Shown: in pieces, positions 1-12,730 of the stretch
Numbering within the stretch: position 1 is the first letter of the stretch
Layout of the letters: each line of letters starts with the position of its first letter
Assembly: GCA_018417955.1 (NCBI GenBank)
Contig: JACTVC010000004.1
Location: forward strand, 1-64,000
Direction of reading: 5' to 3'
DNA: 64,000 nucleotides
From: Laccaria trichodermophora
Taxonomy: Eukaryota; Basidiomycota; Agaricomycetes; Agaricales; Hydnangiaceae
Notes under the pieces: model-generated
Seen by the model: the letters and a program-made list of their open reading frames with translations, nothing else
Told to the model about the DNA's origin: nothing
The model's database searches: none
Program-made: the position numbers and the translations under genes

Positions 1-194
1 ACAAGTAAAGGACACTTGGATCAACAAAACTGATGCTGAAAAATTGAGAACCTGCTGAAACCAAAGATTGTGCAGGAACACAGATTACTTTGAAATCCTC
101 CGAATTCATATACCGGACTCCCGGAACGTTCTACAAAATTCAAAAAGCCTAGATTCAGCTACAACTCCACGTAGTTGCGGAGAGGACCCAAGAT

Positions 195-1566
195 ATTGCA
201 TATGATGTCATTAGAGCATGGCTCAATTACCCCAACGACAAAAGAGCGCAGATTCAATGTGAATTCTTGGAGACAATAGTCTCACGTACTCAAATATCGG
301 TTCTTCTTCTGGATATTGTGTGGTCTGCATATCGTGACCCATTCAATGTTATTCTCAACAAAAACCGAAGGGCGACATATTTCAGGCGATCCCCTCAAAC
401 AATTCAAAGAACGTTATTACATTCATCCATTTGTCGACCCACACTCAGACGAGTATAAAGCATTAGAGGGCTTGACCACTCAGATGAAAGATTTCTTTGG
501 TAATGAAGAGAAGAATAAAAGAACACCACCGACTCAACCACAAGTGAGTAAAGAATATGATCATAAATAGATGTGACTGACCACAAATATACAGATACAC
601 AATCAAATGGGAGATGTCCTACACGTTACAACCAATGCAGTAATGAGCCCACTGACGACATCTCCATCTGAAATTCGGATCAAACAAATGAAGGTTTACC
701 TAGACTATCTACAGCATCTCATTCCACTTGTCAGAGATGGATTTTCCATTCATGTGAATTCTCCTGATCCAATATTACGCCGAGTTGCAAGGTCCCCCAA
801 TCGTCTACTACCCTTCAGACAGAAAGCCCCCACTGCCATCAAAGCTTCTCAGGTGATATATGGGAACACCGATCGTCTTGGCACAAGGGTTGGTCTCTTC
901 AATGCATTGATGTTTAGAGGGGTATTTTATGTATCGCCATTTGCAAAAGATGATCTTGTATGGTTTAACTCCCTTGATGAATGGCATGCATTCTACCAAA
1001 CAAGCAAAAAAAAGGCAAAAGGATCAGACTTATCAAAACCAGCCACCAAGGAATGATACTTTGTAAACAAGTCAGCATATGGTCCCAGTCAAGCTGCCCA
1101 GTCAACTGAAGTGGCTAAAACTTATTGGGAGGAATCACAGGGCTGGGAAACATTCATCAAGGCCAACCATAATGCAAAGGAGATGTTTGATTGGTTGGTT
1201 GGAAACAATCGGATGGGAAAAAAGCGATTTCCCAATATAGGTCTACTGTGTGCACTTCTGGTCCTTGGAGACTTTATAGAAGCAAAATGTCAATTTTTCC
1301 CTATGCCAACACCATCAATCTGGGGTGAACTGGTTCACGAGCTTAACAAAGGTGCCAGAAATGGTCTTGTTGAACTTGGTTTGCAAGGAAAAATCGTGAC
1401 TCTAGAAGTAACATGCCATTCATTCCAGGAGTTGAATCAATATCTGGCAGAAGAGCTGGATGACGAAGAAAAGTCCCTGATTGGATTCAATGTAATATCG
1501 CTTGAGCATGGTTTGTGCAAACGCGGCCGCATTTTACCACGGCAGCATAGACAAAATGGAATATAG
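195..1566 (+). pseudogene. Orphan basidiomycete protein, spliced, with in-frame TGA
   Basis: A coding trace runs from about 195 (N-terminus unresolved, with a frame change near 330-400 that may be an intron or an indel). A 51-nt intron at 544-594 (GTGAGT...TACAG) joins in frame to 595-1566. The frame is open except for TGA at 1054-1056, which falls inside a segment that resembles a conserved stretch (FVNKSAYGPSQAAQ) of a large unnamed agaricomycete family I recall. The codon expected there is Arg, so CGA to TGA is the simplest change. No signal peptide or membrane segment is seen. The next stop is at 1564-1566, but an alternative frame continues to 1705, so the C-terminus is uncertain. Function unknown. 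I call it a decayed gene rather than an active one because of the stop and the unclear 5' end. Confidence 0.6.
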
Positions 1567-1954
1567 ATTATCAAACAGTTTTACTTCTATGTATATAACA
1601 AAAACAACTAGTCCAACACCTGTTTTTCAAGCAAGTGTTGAGCGGTTAACAAATCAAACAAAGTTCATCACAGCGTCTGACTTGGGGAAGATAATGATTT
1701 GTTAACTCACTAGGCTGAGCCGATGGAATGGACATAAGCTTCAACTCTGCCAAGTTTTGGCAAACAAGGAGAGCGATGTTGAATACAATTGAACAGCGAC
1801 CATTTATTGAGTCAATTGTTGGCAGAACATAAGAGAAGGTAAGGAATATGTATGGTAGTTGAGTACCAGAGCGTGCGATAAAGTTGTATATGGGAGGGGG
1901 GACGTAAACTGGCCATAGTTGAATATCGCATAAGTCAAAAAAACCAAAATTACT

Positions 1955-4526
1955 CCATGGCTTCCATCATCCTAAAGACCGGATCATCATAAAAGAGACT
2001 GAGAAGTGTAGGGCTACCTGAAATGCAATGATGAGGACGAATATAACAGAAAGATGATGTGAGACTTGCAAAGTGTCTTCGCTAGCTGCCAGTACGGCAA
2101 CCCATAGCACGTTCATGGATAGAGATATGTCTTTAGGATTTGCCTTAGAGTTATAGGACCCAACCGTATATCCAATGAGTGCGATGGAACCAGTGGGGAC
2201 TTGACGACCAAACAATGGGAGGTCTTTTTCAACCGAACCCAGGCCAGAGGGCATTTTTATGTGTTTGGTTCGAGCATCCAAAATGGGGACTATAAGCCAT
2301 CAGTTATCGGCGGAAACTAAAAGATTGGAGCGATTTTCTTACCCGGGTCACGCGGGCCTAACGATGAGTAGCGGTACTTACGATCTGGAGTATTGTTGGT
2401 CATAGTTGCACGGCTGCGAACAGTTGCAAATCCTTTGACAGGAGAAGAACCGGAGTTCACCTCTGGTAGAAATGATAAGAAGTAACACATACAAGAAAGT
2501 CAAGAAATACTTACCTGCAGAACATGTGGAAAAGGTTAGGGTGCTATCGGCAAGCTGTACCCTAACAGACTCTTTTCCATGAATCATGCAAAGGACGGCG
2601 ACCATTCTCTCATACTCATATGCGAGAAGCTTTGCAGTAATGAACTTGACCTCTTTATCTCCACCGTAACGTTGACGAGGTGAAGCTGTCTGGTCATCGG
2701 CAATGATTCCAAGCGTTACGCACAAGGCAGGGGTCTTGCGATCTCGTATAAACACCATAGGCCCCCCTTTTGTTTGACCAGGTGTCTTCTTACTGACAAG
2801 AAGCGATGGATCGATACGAGAAAGCTTGATAATGTTCAGACTATAGTCTTTCTCAAAGGTCACCAGCCCTTTGACATACCTGCAAAACTAAGTATAAGTA
2901 TACCGTTTATGAAAAAAGAAAAGAGGATATACTTCAAATCAATGCCGGGATGGACGGTTTTAATACTTGAGAAGAGTATCATCCCATTTCCATCCTCATC
3001 TTCTTTGTCGGCATCTCCTTTCCAGGAGATAAACTTCAGGCCGCTAGATTCAAAGTAAGATGTATGACGACACGTCAATGCCAATTGACTTGCCCAGGCA
3101 ACTTGGTCAGCTTCTTGTAGGAACTTTCAAGAAGAGGGTCAACAAGATCTGGAGCAGATACATGACACTTCGACAGCTTGGGATAACTAGGGTTGAGAAT
3201 CAGAGTAAATTCAAGTAAAAGAAGTTGAAATAATTGCCTAGCAGGCGGATCACGGTCAACATCTTCTAAAAAAACAACCTTTTTTTCACTGATATTGGGT
3301 CAACATGGATGAGAGAGAATAAACTCAAACAGAGCACGAACGTGATCTCATTGTCAGACATTGTGGCATCATTATGGAAAACATCTTGAGCACCTTTCTT
3401 CTTCTTGTATGCTTGGACGCTCCCTTTCGCCTTCAACCTGGAACAAAATTGGAGACAATCACCTTCTACTTCATGAAATAAGTCAAGCGTACACTGAGGA
3501 ATCAAAGACAAGTTGCCGGGTCTTATTTCTAAAGTGAAGCGTTTAATTGGCGTTCAAATTAAAGAAAAAAGGAAAGGTGACATACTTTTTTCCTGTGGGC
3601 GTTGGTGATTCGTTTCCAAGTTCACTAAACCCCATAACATATGTTTCCATAAGATAGCCTTGGAATGAATATACGAAAATACCTTGGATCGTCGCTGTCC
3701 ACGGATTCCTGTTCTAGTTCGTCATCATCTTCGTTGATGGCAGCGCTAGAGTAATGATACAATCAACAATTCTATATAGGAGATTGAGCGGGCAAAGGTT
3801 GACATACACTTTACTCTTCTTAGCTGAAGCCGCCTTGCTGGGAGAGGTTGACTTGTTATTCACCGCTGGAGTGGTCTTGAGCTTAGTGGGAGAAGCTGCC
3901 TTAGTTGCCGCCTTCGCTGGGGTTGCTTTCAATGGCGTGGTGGGAGGCTTCTTAGTCGCGGAGGGAGCTACACGGGGCTTCTTTGGACTGTCGTGAATGG
4001 GACTGGAGATTTTGAGGTGAGCCATAAATATAAGGAGATAATGTCATACTAACATACCTTGCGATGAAAGGTCCATCCGAATCAGAAGCCGCGACCTCGT
4101 CAATCGGTCGCTTTTTCCCTCTGCGCACAACAGTTAGATTTTTGATAATATAGATGCAAATAACAAACTTTGCGGGGGTAGGCATAGCGGCAGGGGCCTT
4201 GTGAGGTCTCCCACGTTTACGTGGGGTTGTTGGCACCTCTACAATCTCCGGCTCACTCATTCTAAACAGAAAGCGAAGTTAGATAAGGCAAATGTTGGAA
4301 GAAAAGAGCGACTGACTCTGCCTCCTCCTCCTCCTCCTCGTCATCATCCTCTCCACCACACTCATCCGATGAACTTGAATAGAGTTCAGTGGGTAAGTGA
4401 CTGCAAACAAGAAAAGTGTGAAGAAACGTACTCTTCCTCCTGATAAGTCTCGTTCCCGTCGGACTCATCCAAGTCTTCGATAAACTCAGCAGAAATTGCA
4501 GCCTTCTTGCGACGAGTGGAAACCAT
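1955..4526 (-). CDS. AT-hook, Lys/Ala/Pro-rich multi-exon protein of unknown function
   Basis: The start is ATG at 4526-4524. Six exons splice in frame: 4526-4432, 4373-4317, 4261-4169, 4120-4058, 4002-3808 and 3745-3683, with 48-62-nt GT-AG introns. They encode an acidic N-terminus, an AT-hook-like core (RKRGRPHK) about 60 residues in, and a Lys/Ala/Pro/Thr-rich tail with repeated SPxK and TPxK steps, typical of chromatin-associated linkers. Further exons can be traced at about 3650-3590, 3540-3350, 3080-2860, 2863-2510 (the clearest conserved block), 2470-2385 and 2285-2040. The last one (VPTGSIALIGYTVGSY) resembles a recurring motif in unnamed agaricomycete proteins. Splice choices from 3600 downward are uncertain and a frame break cannot be excluded. 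DNA binding is inferred from the AT-hook only. Confidence 0.55.
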
Positions 4527-4932
4527 GATCTTTGTCGAAGCGAAGATTGAAAAGCAGAAGTGGGAAACAATCCTTTTTTTATAGGACACAAAATTTAATT
4601 TACACAAAAATGATAGAACTGAAACGGAGAGGGGAATCAAGGAGGTTGGACCTGGAAACCCTGTATTTCGTTGAAAATGCTAGAGGTGTTAGACCCTGCA
4701 ATGAGAGAATTCCCGAGGGAAGCGTAGAATCTGCAGTTGATCGAGCCTAAAACGGTTTCAGACATCAGAAGGGGTGTAAAAAAAACAAGGGTAGCAGATG
4801 AATTGCACCCCATTTGTACCCCACAAGTGCCTGCGATGATAGCGCTCACAGCATTACTTATGAACACAACTTTGTTAACTTTGCACAAGCCCATTCAATT
4901 AAAATATTTATAAACAAAGAAGAGCATGCCAT
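4527..4932. other. Intergenic spacer, nothing recognised
   Basis: Divided between the 5' flank of the AT-hook gene and the 3' flank of the F-box-like gene, both on the minus strand. No convincing coding frame, repeat or hairpin was found. Confidence 0.5.
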
Positions 4933-6630
4933 CTATGATACGTAATTGGTGGGAATGCTGGACACCACCCTCGGGAGCCTAATGCCATTACCAGCACATT
5001 TACAACCACCAAGACACCATGAAATGAGCATTGGGGTAACGACACTCCAGCGGATTGGATTTTCTGCCACTTCAGGCATGACGGGAGTGACGGTCATGGT
5101 TGGCGACAAAGTAGGAAGGGGCGAAAATGGTCTGAACAGAAAGAAGGCGCATCCGGGATCAGCAGAAGTTCGCAGGGTAAAGCTGCAAGACCAATCCTCG
5201 CCACAGATGTGGTCCTTGATGGATGTTAACTCCCGAACAAAGGTAACACCGACTCTCGCCTTATACTTTTTGACAAGAAGCTCCAACAACTCCCGAGGCA
5301 ATGCTGGAACTGGTACCGAAATACCGAAGTTAGCGAGGATGGTATATGCCTCACTGTGAGGCAAAACTGATCTGCTTCTAACAGCATTATAGATTTTGGC
5401 GGTGGGTAGGGATAAACCAGATGGTAGCAAGCTGATTCTCCTGGGTGTCAGATCAGCGTATGCTGTGAAAATTCCTCAGCCAGTTATAGCGTTCATAGTA
5501 ATGGATGTGCCAGAATGGAATAGAGCCTCCAAGGGGGATGCGGACTTGGTTGCGATGACGTTGACACGAATGAGGGGATGGAAATTGGAGGTGTACCATT
5601 CAACGTGAGCGATAGCGGAATTCAGATGGTAGACTGGCGAGTGACCACCAACAGATTTGAAACCTGATAAAATACGCCGGGTGAAGGTATCTGCATGAGC
5701 TTCAGGTACATAAAGGTTGAGATCATATGGAGCAAAACCATCGACATTGGCAAGCACGGCAAGAAGGGCGACAGACCCTCCAATGAATGCACCTGAAACT
5801 TCCATGCCTTCCAGAAGCTTGTGTGGATTGATGGAAAATGAGGTCAGAATGCGCTCAATTCGTGCCATAGTATATGCATTGACTGCATGACAGAAATAAC
5901 GGCAGCACTTCGACAACCAGAGCAATGCCGGAAGGGCCAAGTTGTCATAAATAATCTTCTGGATATCTTGTGGCAGATGAAGAAGAATGTTTGTGGGATA
6001 CTCATAAGACACATTTTGGGGAACTATGATCAGTCAGAACAATAACAAGCGACAATGACAAGTGCGACATACTAGTTTTCAAACGATAAACATCTGCCAA
6101 CTCACGGACATGAGACTGGATTTCATGGAAGCGCTCGGGGTCCATCTGACCGATCTCTAGGAGTTTCTCAGATGTGATTTGCCAGAGACCCAACTTTGGA
6201 TCCGTTATCATTGCTTCAGATGAAGAATGCGACTCTCGGCCTCTCGCGACTGCATTGCTGAAAAGTGTACGAAGGGCAGGCCCATCTCGGAACAAGGGCA
6301 TGGACGCTATGTGATAACAAGAATTCAACATCTAATGGTTGATGAAGGGGCAAATCGACATACCCAACACGGTTGGTGAACCATGATCAGATACAGAAGG
6401 CGAGGAGATGGTTGGAGAGGACGTCTGTGATTCAAGTTCTGGGGAGATAATCCTATGTGAGTCCAATACCCGATACGACAACAAGTTCAACCAATACCTC
6501 TGAAGGATGGTCGATTCAAAGGGACAGCTGGCAGTCTGGTCTCTGTGTACAGTCCTAAGTGCATCACGTCAAAAATATGGAAGAAATTCGAAATGGAATG
6601 CAAACCTGACTGTTGATGATGGAGGCTCAT
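4933..6630 (-). pseudogene. F-box-like plus nucleotidyltransferase-like protein with one in-frame TGA
   Basis: Five exons splice cleanly from ATG at 6630-6628: 6630-6606, 6554-6498, 6438-6364, 6306-6073 and 6023-4933, with GT-AG introns of 49-59 nt; the total is 494 codons including the stop. At about residue 140 there is an F-box-like helix block (LPQDIQKIIYDNLALPALLW). It is followed by a segment (GAFIGGSVALL ... DLNLYVP) that resembles the G-S plus D-L-D-L-Y-V signature of minimal nucleotidyltransferase-fold proteins, common in agaricomycete genomes. The middle acidic position reads N here (DLN), so catalysis is doubtful. The last exon is interrupted once by TGA at 5476-5478, with the same frame open on both sides (178 codons before, about 180 after). 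That is either a recent nonsense mutation or a sequence error. Ubiquitin-ligase adaptor function is inference. Confidence 0.65.
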
Positions 6631-6790
6631 GGTGAAGCAACAAAGTAGAACGTGAACTTTGATAGTTGATATGAATGACGGCAGAAAAGAATGGTCAGTC
6701 TGTCCTTCCCCGACTGAACAATTTTACTCGCTATTTCCTAATATTTAGTGCAGAAGCAATCTATCAAGGGATTTTTTTTTTTTTCAATGC

Positions 6791-7513
6791 CGCCGTGGCG
6801 ACAATGCTCAACTTGGATTCAACATACCAAACACCCTGATGTCAATTGAGAAGGACAACCCTGCTTAAAGGAAACTGATGCCACAAGGGTAGCTGCATTA
6901 GACGTTCCTAAGACTAGTTAAGGGTTTCGAACCAACTTCAACTACATAACAGATATGGAACCAGAGGAGTGTGAAGAAGGTAGGTGTACGCTGCATAATT
7001 TATCTGGTAAAAGTGCAGTATTCCATAATAATGTGGTCCAAGCTAATTACCTATCCTGGGGCAGCGTCTTCATGTTCTGACAGGGACAGCGTCTCCATGT
7101 TCCAACAGGGTTCAATGACAGCTGTGAGGAAAGATCGAGAAGGAAAATAACGCCACCGGGGCAACGATGCTCAACTTGGATTCAACATACCAAACACCCT
7201 GATGTCAATTCAGAAGGACAACCCTGCTTCAAGGAAACTGACGCCACAAGGGCAGCTGCATTAGACATTCCTAGGACTAGTTAAGGGTTTCAAACCAACT
7301 TCAACTAACAGATATAGAACCGGAGGAGTGTGAAGAAGGTAGGTATACACTGCATAATTTATCAGGTAAAAGTGCTATATTCCATAATAATGTGGTCCAA
7401 GCTAATTACCTACTCTGGGGCAGCATCTTCATGTTCTGACGGTGACAGCATCTCCATGTTCCAACAGGGTTCAAATGATGGCTGTGAGGAAAGATCGACA
7501 AATAAAACAACGC
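6791..7513. repeat. Tandem duplication, two ~363-bp copies
   Basis: Copy 1 (about 6791-7150) and copy 2 (about 7151-7513) align end to end at a spacing of 363 bp with scattered substitutions; a third start (CGCCACAGGG) appears at 7511. Each copy holds a short frame beginning MEPEEC or its ATA variant, followed by GTAGGT, so the unit may be a duplicated 5' exon with part of its intron belonging to the downstream gene. Confidence 0.85.
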
Positions 7514-7713
7514 CACAGGGAAATTCAAAAAAATGCCGGAAAATATTATAGCCAGAAAATCCGACACTATCGCACCCTCTATTGCATTGCACTGTCAGAG
7601 CTCATCGACTACTACAGATCTGTCGGTAAGTTTGCCGAAATTGTCGGAGAGGATTGTACTCACCCCAACTTCAGTAGCCGAAGCGCTTTACAAGTTGCAT
7701 TGCATCGTTCACC

Positions 7714-8895
7714 ATGATGGATTCATTTTACAACAAGATAGAAGCACACAAGTACCCTCCTAAACTGGACATGTAGAATCGCTAATTTTATATAACAGGT
7801 AATCTACTTGAGGCTGTCATCGATGCTAGAACAACCAAGGGCCCAGGAGTTGTACAACTGGCATATTTCAATACGGTGAGCAATAATATAGCATTATAGA
7901 TGACTCAAGATGTACTGAAATAACAGGAGAATGGAATGTCAGAGTTCTGCTCGGTAGAAGAGGTAGAAAGACCAAGATGCTTGAAGCTCACAAAGACCAA
8001 CATCGATGACAACAACCGAGAAGAAGTCGTACTGCGCATTCAGGGTATCATTTGTGGTTCAAGCCTCCCACCGGTCAAACGGCCGTTTAAAATGTAAGCA
8101 TATCCTAAGCTCAGATGCCCAAACAAGTTTAAGCCTCATAACATAGTGAGCCAAAGCAGCGAAGATATATCAAGCAATCGTTAGCTTTGACAGGACTTGG
8201 GGCGATGAAATTTTCTGCCATGATTGAAAACATTTATGACATACAGCATGTTTTTGAGAGATCGCTACCCCACAACACCATGGAAGAGTGGGTTCCCAGT
8301 TACTACGAAACATTTGAAGCGTTGGATATGGGCAACCGCTATTTCACTGACCGGCGTGACATAAACGGTGACACTCCTATTTCCTTCGGCACTGAAATCG
8401 ACCCCGACAATATACTTACCGATGCATTGTCCAACGAATTCGTTCACCTCCAAGAAAACAAGGTTGAATACTATGAAGCGCAACAAGGATCCGATAGTGT
8501 TATACGGTAAGTAATAGAGTTATAAAACAATTATACATTCAACCAATAGATTGCAGATACTATGAAATCAACCCAATGAAGATACGAACAGGAGACATTG
8601 TGGAAGCGCAGGTATCGTTTGTTGCCATACCGCTTAAGCAGAAAAAATACAAGGTACTGGTGGTGCTTCGAGCCATCACTCTATTAGATTGCAGTCCACT
8701 ACGAGTAAGCCTGCCTCCCCAGATTATCCTACGCAAAACAACACTTATGAGAAACAGAATGCAAGTATTGCGCGTCGCATGAGCCGAGGCGCTGAACCGC
8801 GTCGAGCCAGCCAGTCTCTAAAGCGGAAGATTGGATACGAAGAGGATGAGGTGCATAACACCAGGGAGAAGTTGAGCAGGATGCATCTGGACTGA
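7714..8895 (+). pseudogene. Orphan basidiomycete protein, five exons, two frame breaks
   Basis: The probable start is ATG at 7714 (MMDSFYNKIEAHKYPP). Exons 7799-7875, 7927-8093, 8147-8506 and 8557-about 8700 splice in frame with one another (GTGAGC, GTAAGC and GTAAGT donors, introns of 50-53 nt). They include conserved-looking blocks ARTTKGPGVVQLAYF, EPKQRRYIKQS and GDIVEAQVSFVAIPL. I recognise this as a widespread unnamed agaricomycete family with no assigned function. Two places do not fit: the junction from the first exon into 7799 is out by one base, and near 8695 the conserved LLDC motif is followed by a tail (Lys/Arg-rich, ending EEDEVHNTREKLSRMHLD) in a different frame. Either unusual splicing or two indels is needed. 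No transmembrane segment is seen. Confidence 0.6.
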
Positions 8896-9690
8896 AATAG
8901 GGCGATAATAACTTACGCCGTGCATTGTTGATATGATGATCCATGTTTTGATGAACAAAACAGCCTGCAGCCAATTTGCGTGATTTCAAACCTTGCATGC
9001 TGCTGATAAACAAGCATCAATAACATTGGTATCAAGCTCACACGTGGCATCTATAATTGGAGAAATTTCCCCAAGCTTTGATGGCATATACCCCACCACC
9101 CAAAACAATGACGCACATTCACTTCCCATCAATGTGATCGGGAAGTGAATGTGCATCATCGGAAGGCACAAGAAGCAAGGAAAGGCACAAACAATGATGT
9201 ACATTCACTTCCCGATCAATGCGTCATTTCAAGGCACAAGAGGCATTTAAAAAATCTGATGTACAACTATAAATATTTGTGATCAATGTCATTGCCAAAC
9301 AATAATACGTGACGATAGGAACTGCTGAAACCTTCTGCAAGGTTTTGGCAATATACTGTCATTCATTTACCTTCTTCTTGGGGTTCTTTGGATATCACAT
9401 TCATGCTCACATCTGATACCACCCATAACACACTTGACATAGGAACACGCAAAATGCCTTGTCAACTTGATCGGCCCACAGGTTGCATTGTTGTGTATTT
9501 GGTCGGTGGGTCAAAGTTCATATCCCATGGGTGCCAGATGAAATGATTATAAAAGCATTTAGTATATATAATGAAGGAAGAATCAGTCATGGGAAATGAG
9601 GACCATCACCGTCCTTGTCGATGTTGATATAGATGCCCATTCAAAACGATATGACTTGTGTCGGCTATATAACGTGCCTTTAACCGGTGA
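8896..9690. other. Non-coding spacer with one small foldback element
   Basis: No convincing coding frame. It contains the foldback element at 9108-9227; the remainder shows nothing I recognise. From about 9690 the sequence becomes the 5'-terminal region of an A-type rolling-circle element. Confidence 0.5.
9108..9227. mobile_element. Small foldback element with ATGAC ends
   Basis: The outer ends ATGACG and CGTCAT are inverted. Internally GCACATTCACTTCCC occurs inverted (GGGAAGTGAATGTGC) and again direct, giving two nested hairpins. It shares the ATGAC terminus with the hairpin units at 33083-33188, 38571-38634, 40757-40820 and 54538-54888. Confidence 0.6.
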
Positions 9691-9936
9691 TGACCATTTT
9701 GAGCAAGAATCCGCGCCATCACCAGACAGTTCACACAGTCAGTAATACATTGTAGTGTTGACTACAAAAAACGCTAACAGAAGACTACAAACCCTGGACA
9801 AAGTCTTCAAAATCCCTGACCGTGGGAAGCCATCAATTTTCGTGGGAGAAAGGCTAAATTCTGCGTTAGAACGCTGAAAAAATCCTTGAGATACAGGGTA
9901 ATAAACGAGTCTCTTCGTAAACTCAGAGGACTCGTA
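9690..9936 (-). mobile_element. 5'-terminal fragment of an A-type Helitron2-like element
   Basis: This matches the 5'-terminal ~245 bp of the A elements at 39423 and 55523 in reverse orientation: a GGGAAACCATCAATTTTCGTGGG-like block, an inner hairpin (CAGCGTT/AACGCTG type), then the terminal hairpin ending GGACTCGTA at 9936. The body and the 3' end are missing to the left. It abuts, and terminates, the Helitron frame at 9937. Confidence 0.7.
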
Positions 9937-12730
9937 ACTCTGGTTCTTGTGCATGGCCCACAGCTAATATCTTTTTATTTGAAGTCAAATGTTGAAGGGC
10001 AATGGCTTTGAGTGCTTTTAAGCTTTTTGTTGAATATTCTTCACCAGTCAATCCATGGACTACAAATGGACACTGGCCAGTTTCAGTTCCAGTTTCCTCT
10101 TCTATATCATTAATAGCTGTAGACTCTGGATCTTTGTTTGAAGATGACTCTCTATAATCCACTACAACTGGTGGACTATCCTCAGGATATTCTCTAAGAT
10201 TTTTATAGGATATTTCCAGATCAAAATAGTCACAGTGGTTAAGTTTAAGCCACTCTAGAGCTGCAGCCACCTTTTTATGTCTTACAAGAAGAGGAGTTCT
10301 CTCAAAGTCAGATTTTGTAGGTTTGCAAGGACCAGTATAAATGAAAGCTAAAACTTCATCCATTTCCTCTATTGGAGGAGGCAATATATCATAAATCTTA
10401 GGTGTAGGATTAGAAAAAGAGATAGCATTGGCTCTCATTTTATGCATTCCTGAGGAGACTCTGACTAGGCATCTATTATGACGAACTCTAGCCACCAAAA
10501 GTTGTTCAGCAAATGACAAGTCTAATAATTGAGGTGGAACTTTTCCTATCCATTTGCCATTTGCTAAGGCTAGCAGTGGCATCTTGCCTTTTGATACAGC
10601 TTTATAGCAAATCTGACATATAGAGTCCAAATTACTGTCCAGTACTGGGCCTTCAATATCAGAGAGGGGATCCTTTGAACCTTGTCTTTCAACTTGGGTA
10701 ACACCATCTTGAATCAGAATATCCAAGTTCAAGTTCATTTCTGAGAGCTTCTTGAGAGTTGAACTTGGTGTTAACTGACCACAAACTGCACATCCAGACT
10801 CCTCAAATTGATTTGGATCTATATCTTCACAGAAATCTGTAAATATCTGATGCATTAATTTTTGGGAAGGAGCTGAAGGAGGAAATTCTGGGTTTAAGCC
10901 TTTATTTTGATATTTCTTTACTGCTTCTAAGTTTAAAACCTTATATTTTTCTTGATTTTTTTCTTGGTGTTTTTTGGCTGCTTCCAAATTACTGGCCTTG
11001 TATTTCTCTGGGCTTTTCTCTTGGTATTTCTTAACTGCATCCAAGTTGCTGGCCTTATATTTCTCCAGGCTTTTCTCTTGATGTTTTTTAACTGCATCCA
11101 AATGGCTGGCCTTATATTTCTCTGGGCTTTTCTCTTGATGTTTTTTGACTGCTTCCAAGTGGCTGGCCTTATATTTCTCTGGGCTTCTCTCTTGGTGTTT
11201 TTGAACTGCCTCCAAGTTGCTAGCCTTGTATTTCTCTGGGCTTTTCTCTTGGTGTTTTTTAACTGCCTCCAAGTGGCTGGCCTTATATTTCTCTGGACTT
11301 TTTTCTTGGTATTTTTTTGACTTATTTAAATTAATAGCTTTATTTTTTTCTGTCTTGTCTTTCTCATCTATAAATTCAAATATTTCTACATATTCTTTAC
11401 ATGATTTACACCTGTGACTTTCAATAATGCTCTGAATTTCTAAGCTTTTTGACTTGGAATGAATTTTGATGTTATGGCATTGAGCAATAAATTTTAAGTT
11501 AGGAATGCTCAAGTGGGAAATGAGCTCTGTAAGGGGCATCTTACAAAGTAAAGTTGGACTCTTGATACTCTTCAATGAATGGACTTCAGATTCAGGTACA
11601 TAGTCTGAATATTTATACATCCCTCCTGGATTCACCTCATTTATAGCAAATGAAGAAAGCTTCTCAGCTGAAAATATACCAGCAGGGCCACCCCCCAATA
11701 TTTCATTTTTAGTCACCAAGTCATTATGTGAATTGAAACTTTGTGTTGGTTTAAACCCTGGAAGGTCCAGCTCCAAGAAGGATACTACAGATAAAGCAAG
11801 TATCATGATACACAAATTTTTTGTGATATTTGTTGAGAACTTGAAATACTGCAAAGCTGAGACATGGTGGAATATTATCAAATACACAATGTAATTTGCA
11901 AAGTTTAAAATAGTAGAGCATCCACCAATTCTTTTCATAAGAGCAGCAAAGTCATGAGATCTCAATAAATTTCTTTTCAATTTCAAATCAAGTTTCTGGC
12001 ATTTTACTGCAACAAGATCTCTTTGAGAAATAATAGTAAATAATCTGAGAAGAGTCAAAAAAGCTCTGACATATAATTCCAAGAGTGGCGAAGATCTTAG
12101 ATGCAACCACAACTTATTAAGTTTCAAATCTAAATATTCAGAAAATGTGTAGTCACTTTTACATAGCTCAGGGCTAAGTTCAACACAAGTAGAAAAGCCA
12201 TCATTTTTCAAAATCAAAGTTTCTGACCATGAGCTTTGTGCATTCCAGTGTAAGGGTGATACTCCTGATGTATGCCTATATATATCATCATATCTCATAT
12301 TTGGGTAAGCTATGTCTGTTCCCTCAACCATAAATGGAAGAGCATATGTATTTTGCCTTTTTCTCTCAACCATAAATGGAAGAGCATATTTATTGTGCCT
12401 CTCAACCATGAATGGAAGAGTATTGAATGCCAAAAGGCCATGCCTCTCAACCATAAATGGAAGAGTATAGAGTGCCAAAAGGCCTTGCCTCTCAACCACA
12501 AATGGATGAGTATGTAATTTATGTATTTTTCTCTCAACCATGTTGAATGGAAGAGGCTCAACCAAATGGTTGGCTGCCAAAGGGCTCGGATTGAGATCAA
12601 TCACTATAGAGGGTGCCCAAGGGCTAGGGTTGTAATCAACCTCACTGGAATCAAGGTAGTTGCCAAAACTCTCTTGATCCCAGTGTAGAAGATCTAAAAG
12701 ATTGCTCAGTCCTAGGTTACATATGATCAA
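9923..12730 (-). pseudogene. Helitron N-terminal protein with DUF6570, truncated
   Basis: A single 935-codon frame. The N-terminus has about seven irregular copies of LPFMVER (12310-12550). Residues around 450-600 carry seven 19-residue repeats (ASHLEAVKKHQEKSPEKYK type, about 10950-11330), highly charged and probably helical. They are followed by two CxxC pairs (CAVCG, CQIC) and the block LLVARVRHNRCLVRVSSGM ... NPTPKIYDILPPPIEE ... RTPLLVRHKKVAAALEW, which I recognise as DUF6570, found upstream of Helitron_like_N and PIF1-type helicase domains in fungal Helitrons. The frame stops 11-14 bases inside the A-type terminus at 9936, where homologues continue into the Rep and helicase parts. The Rep (HUH) and helicase domains are therefore absent and the protein cannot be functional. 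Upstream exons are possible but not supported. Confidence 0.85.

Noticed and set aside
9640..9665. 3' end (ACTTGTGT) of the A fragment ending at 9936
   Set aside because: Only eight bases agree; the hairpin and the internal ACGAGTCCTCT repeat are missing.
10952..11320. 122-codon hydrophobic frame on the plus strand, looking like a membrane protein
   Set aside because: It is the antisense of the 19-residue charged repeat in the Helitron frame; Lys/Glu codons read backwards give Phe/Leu.
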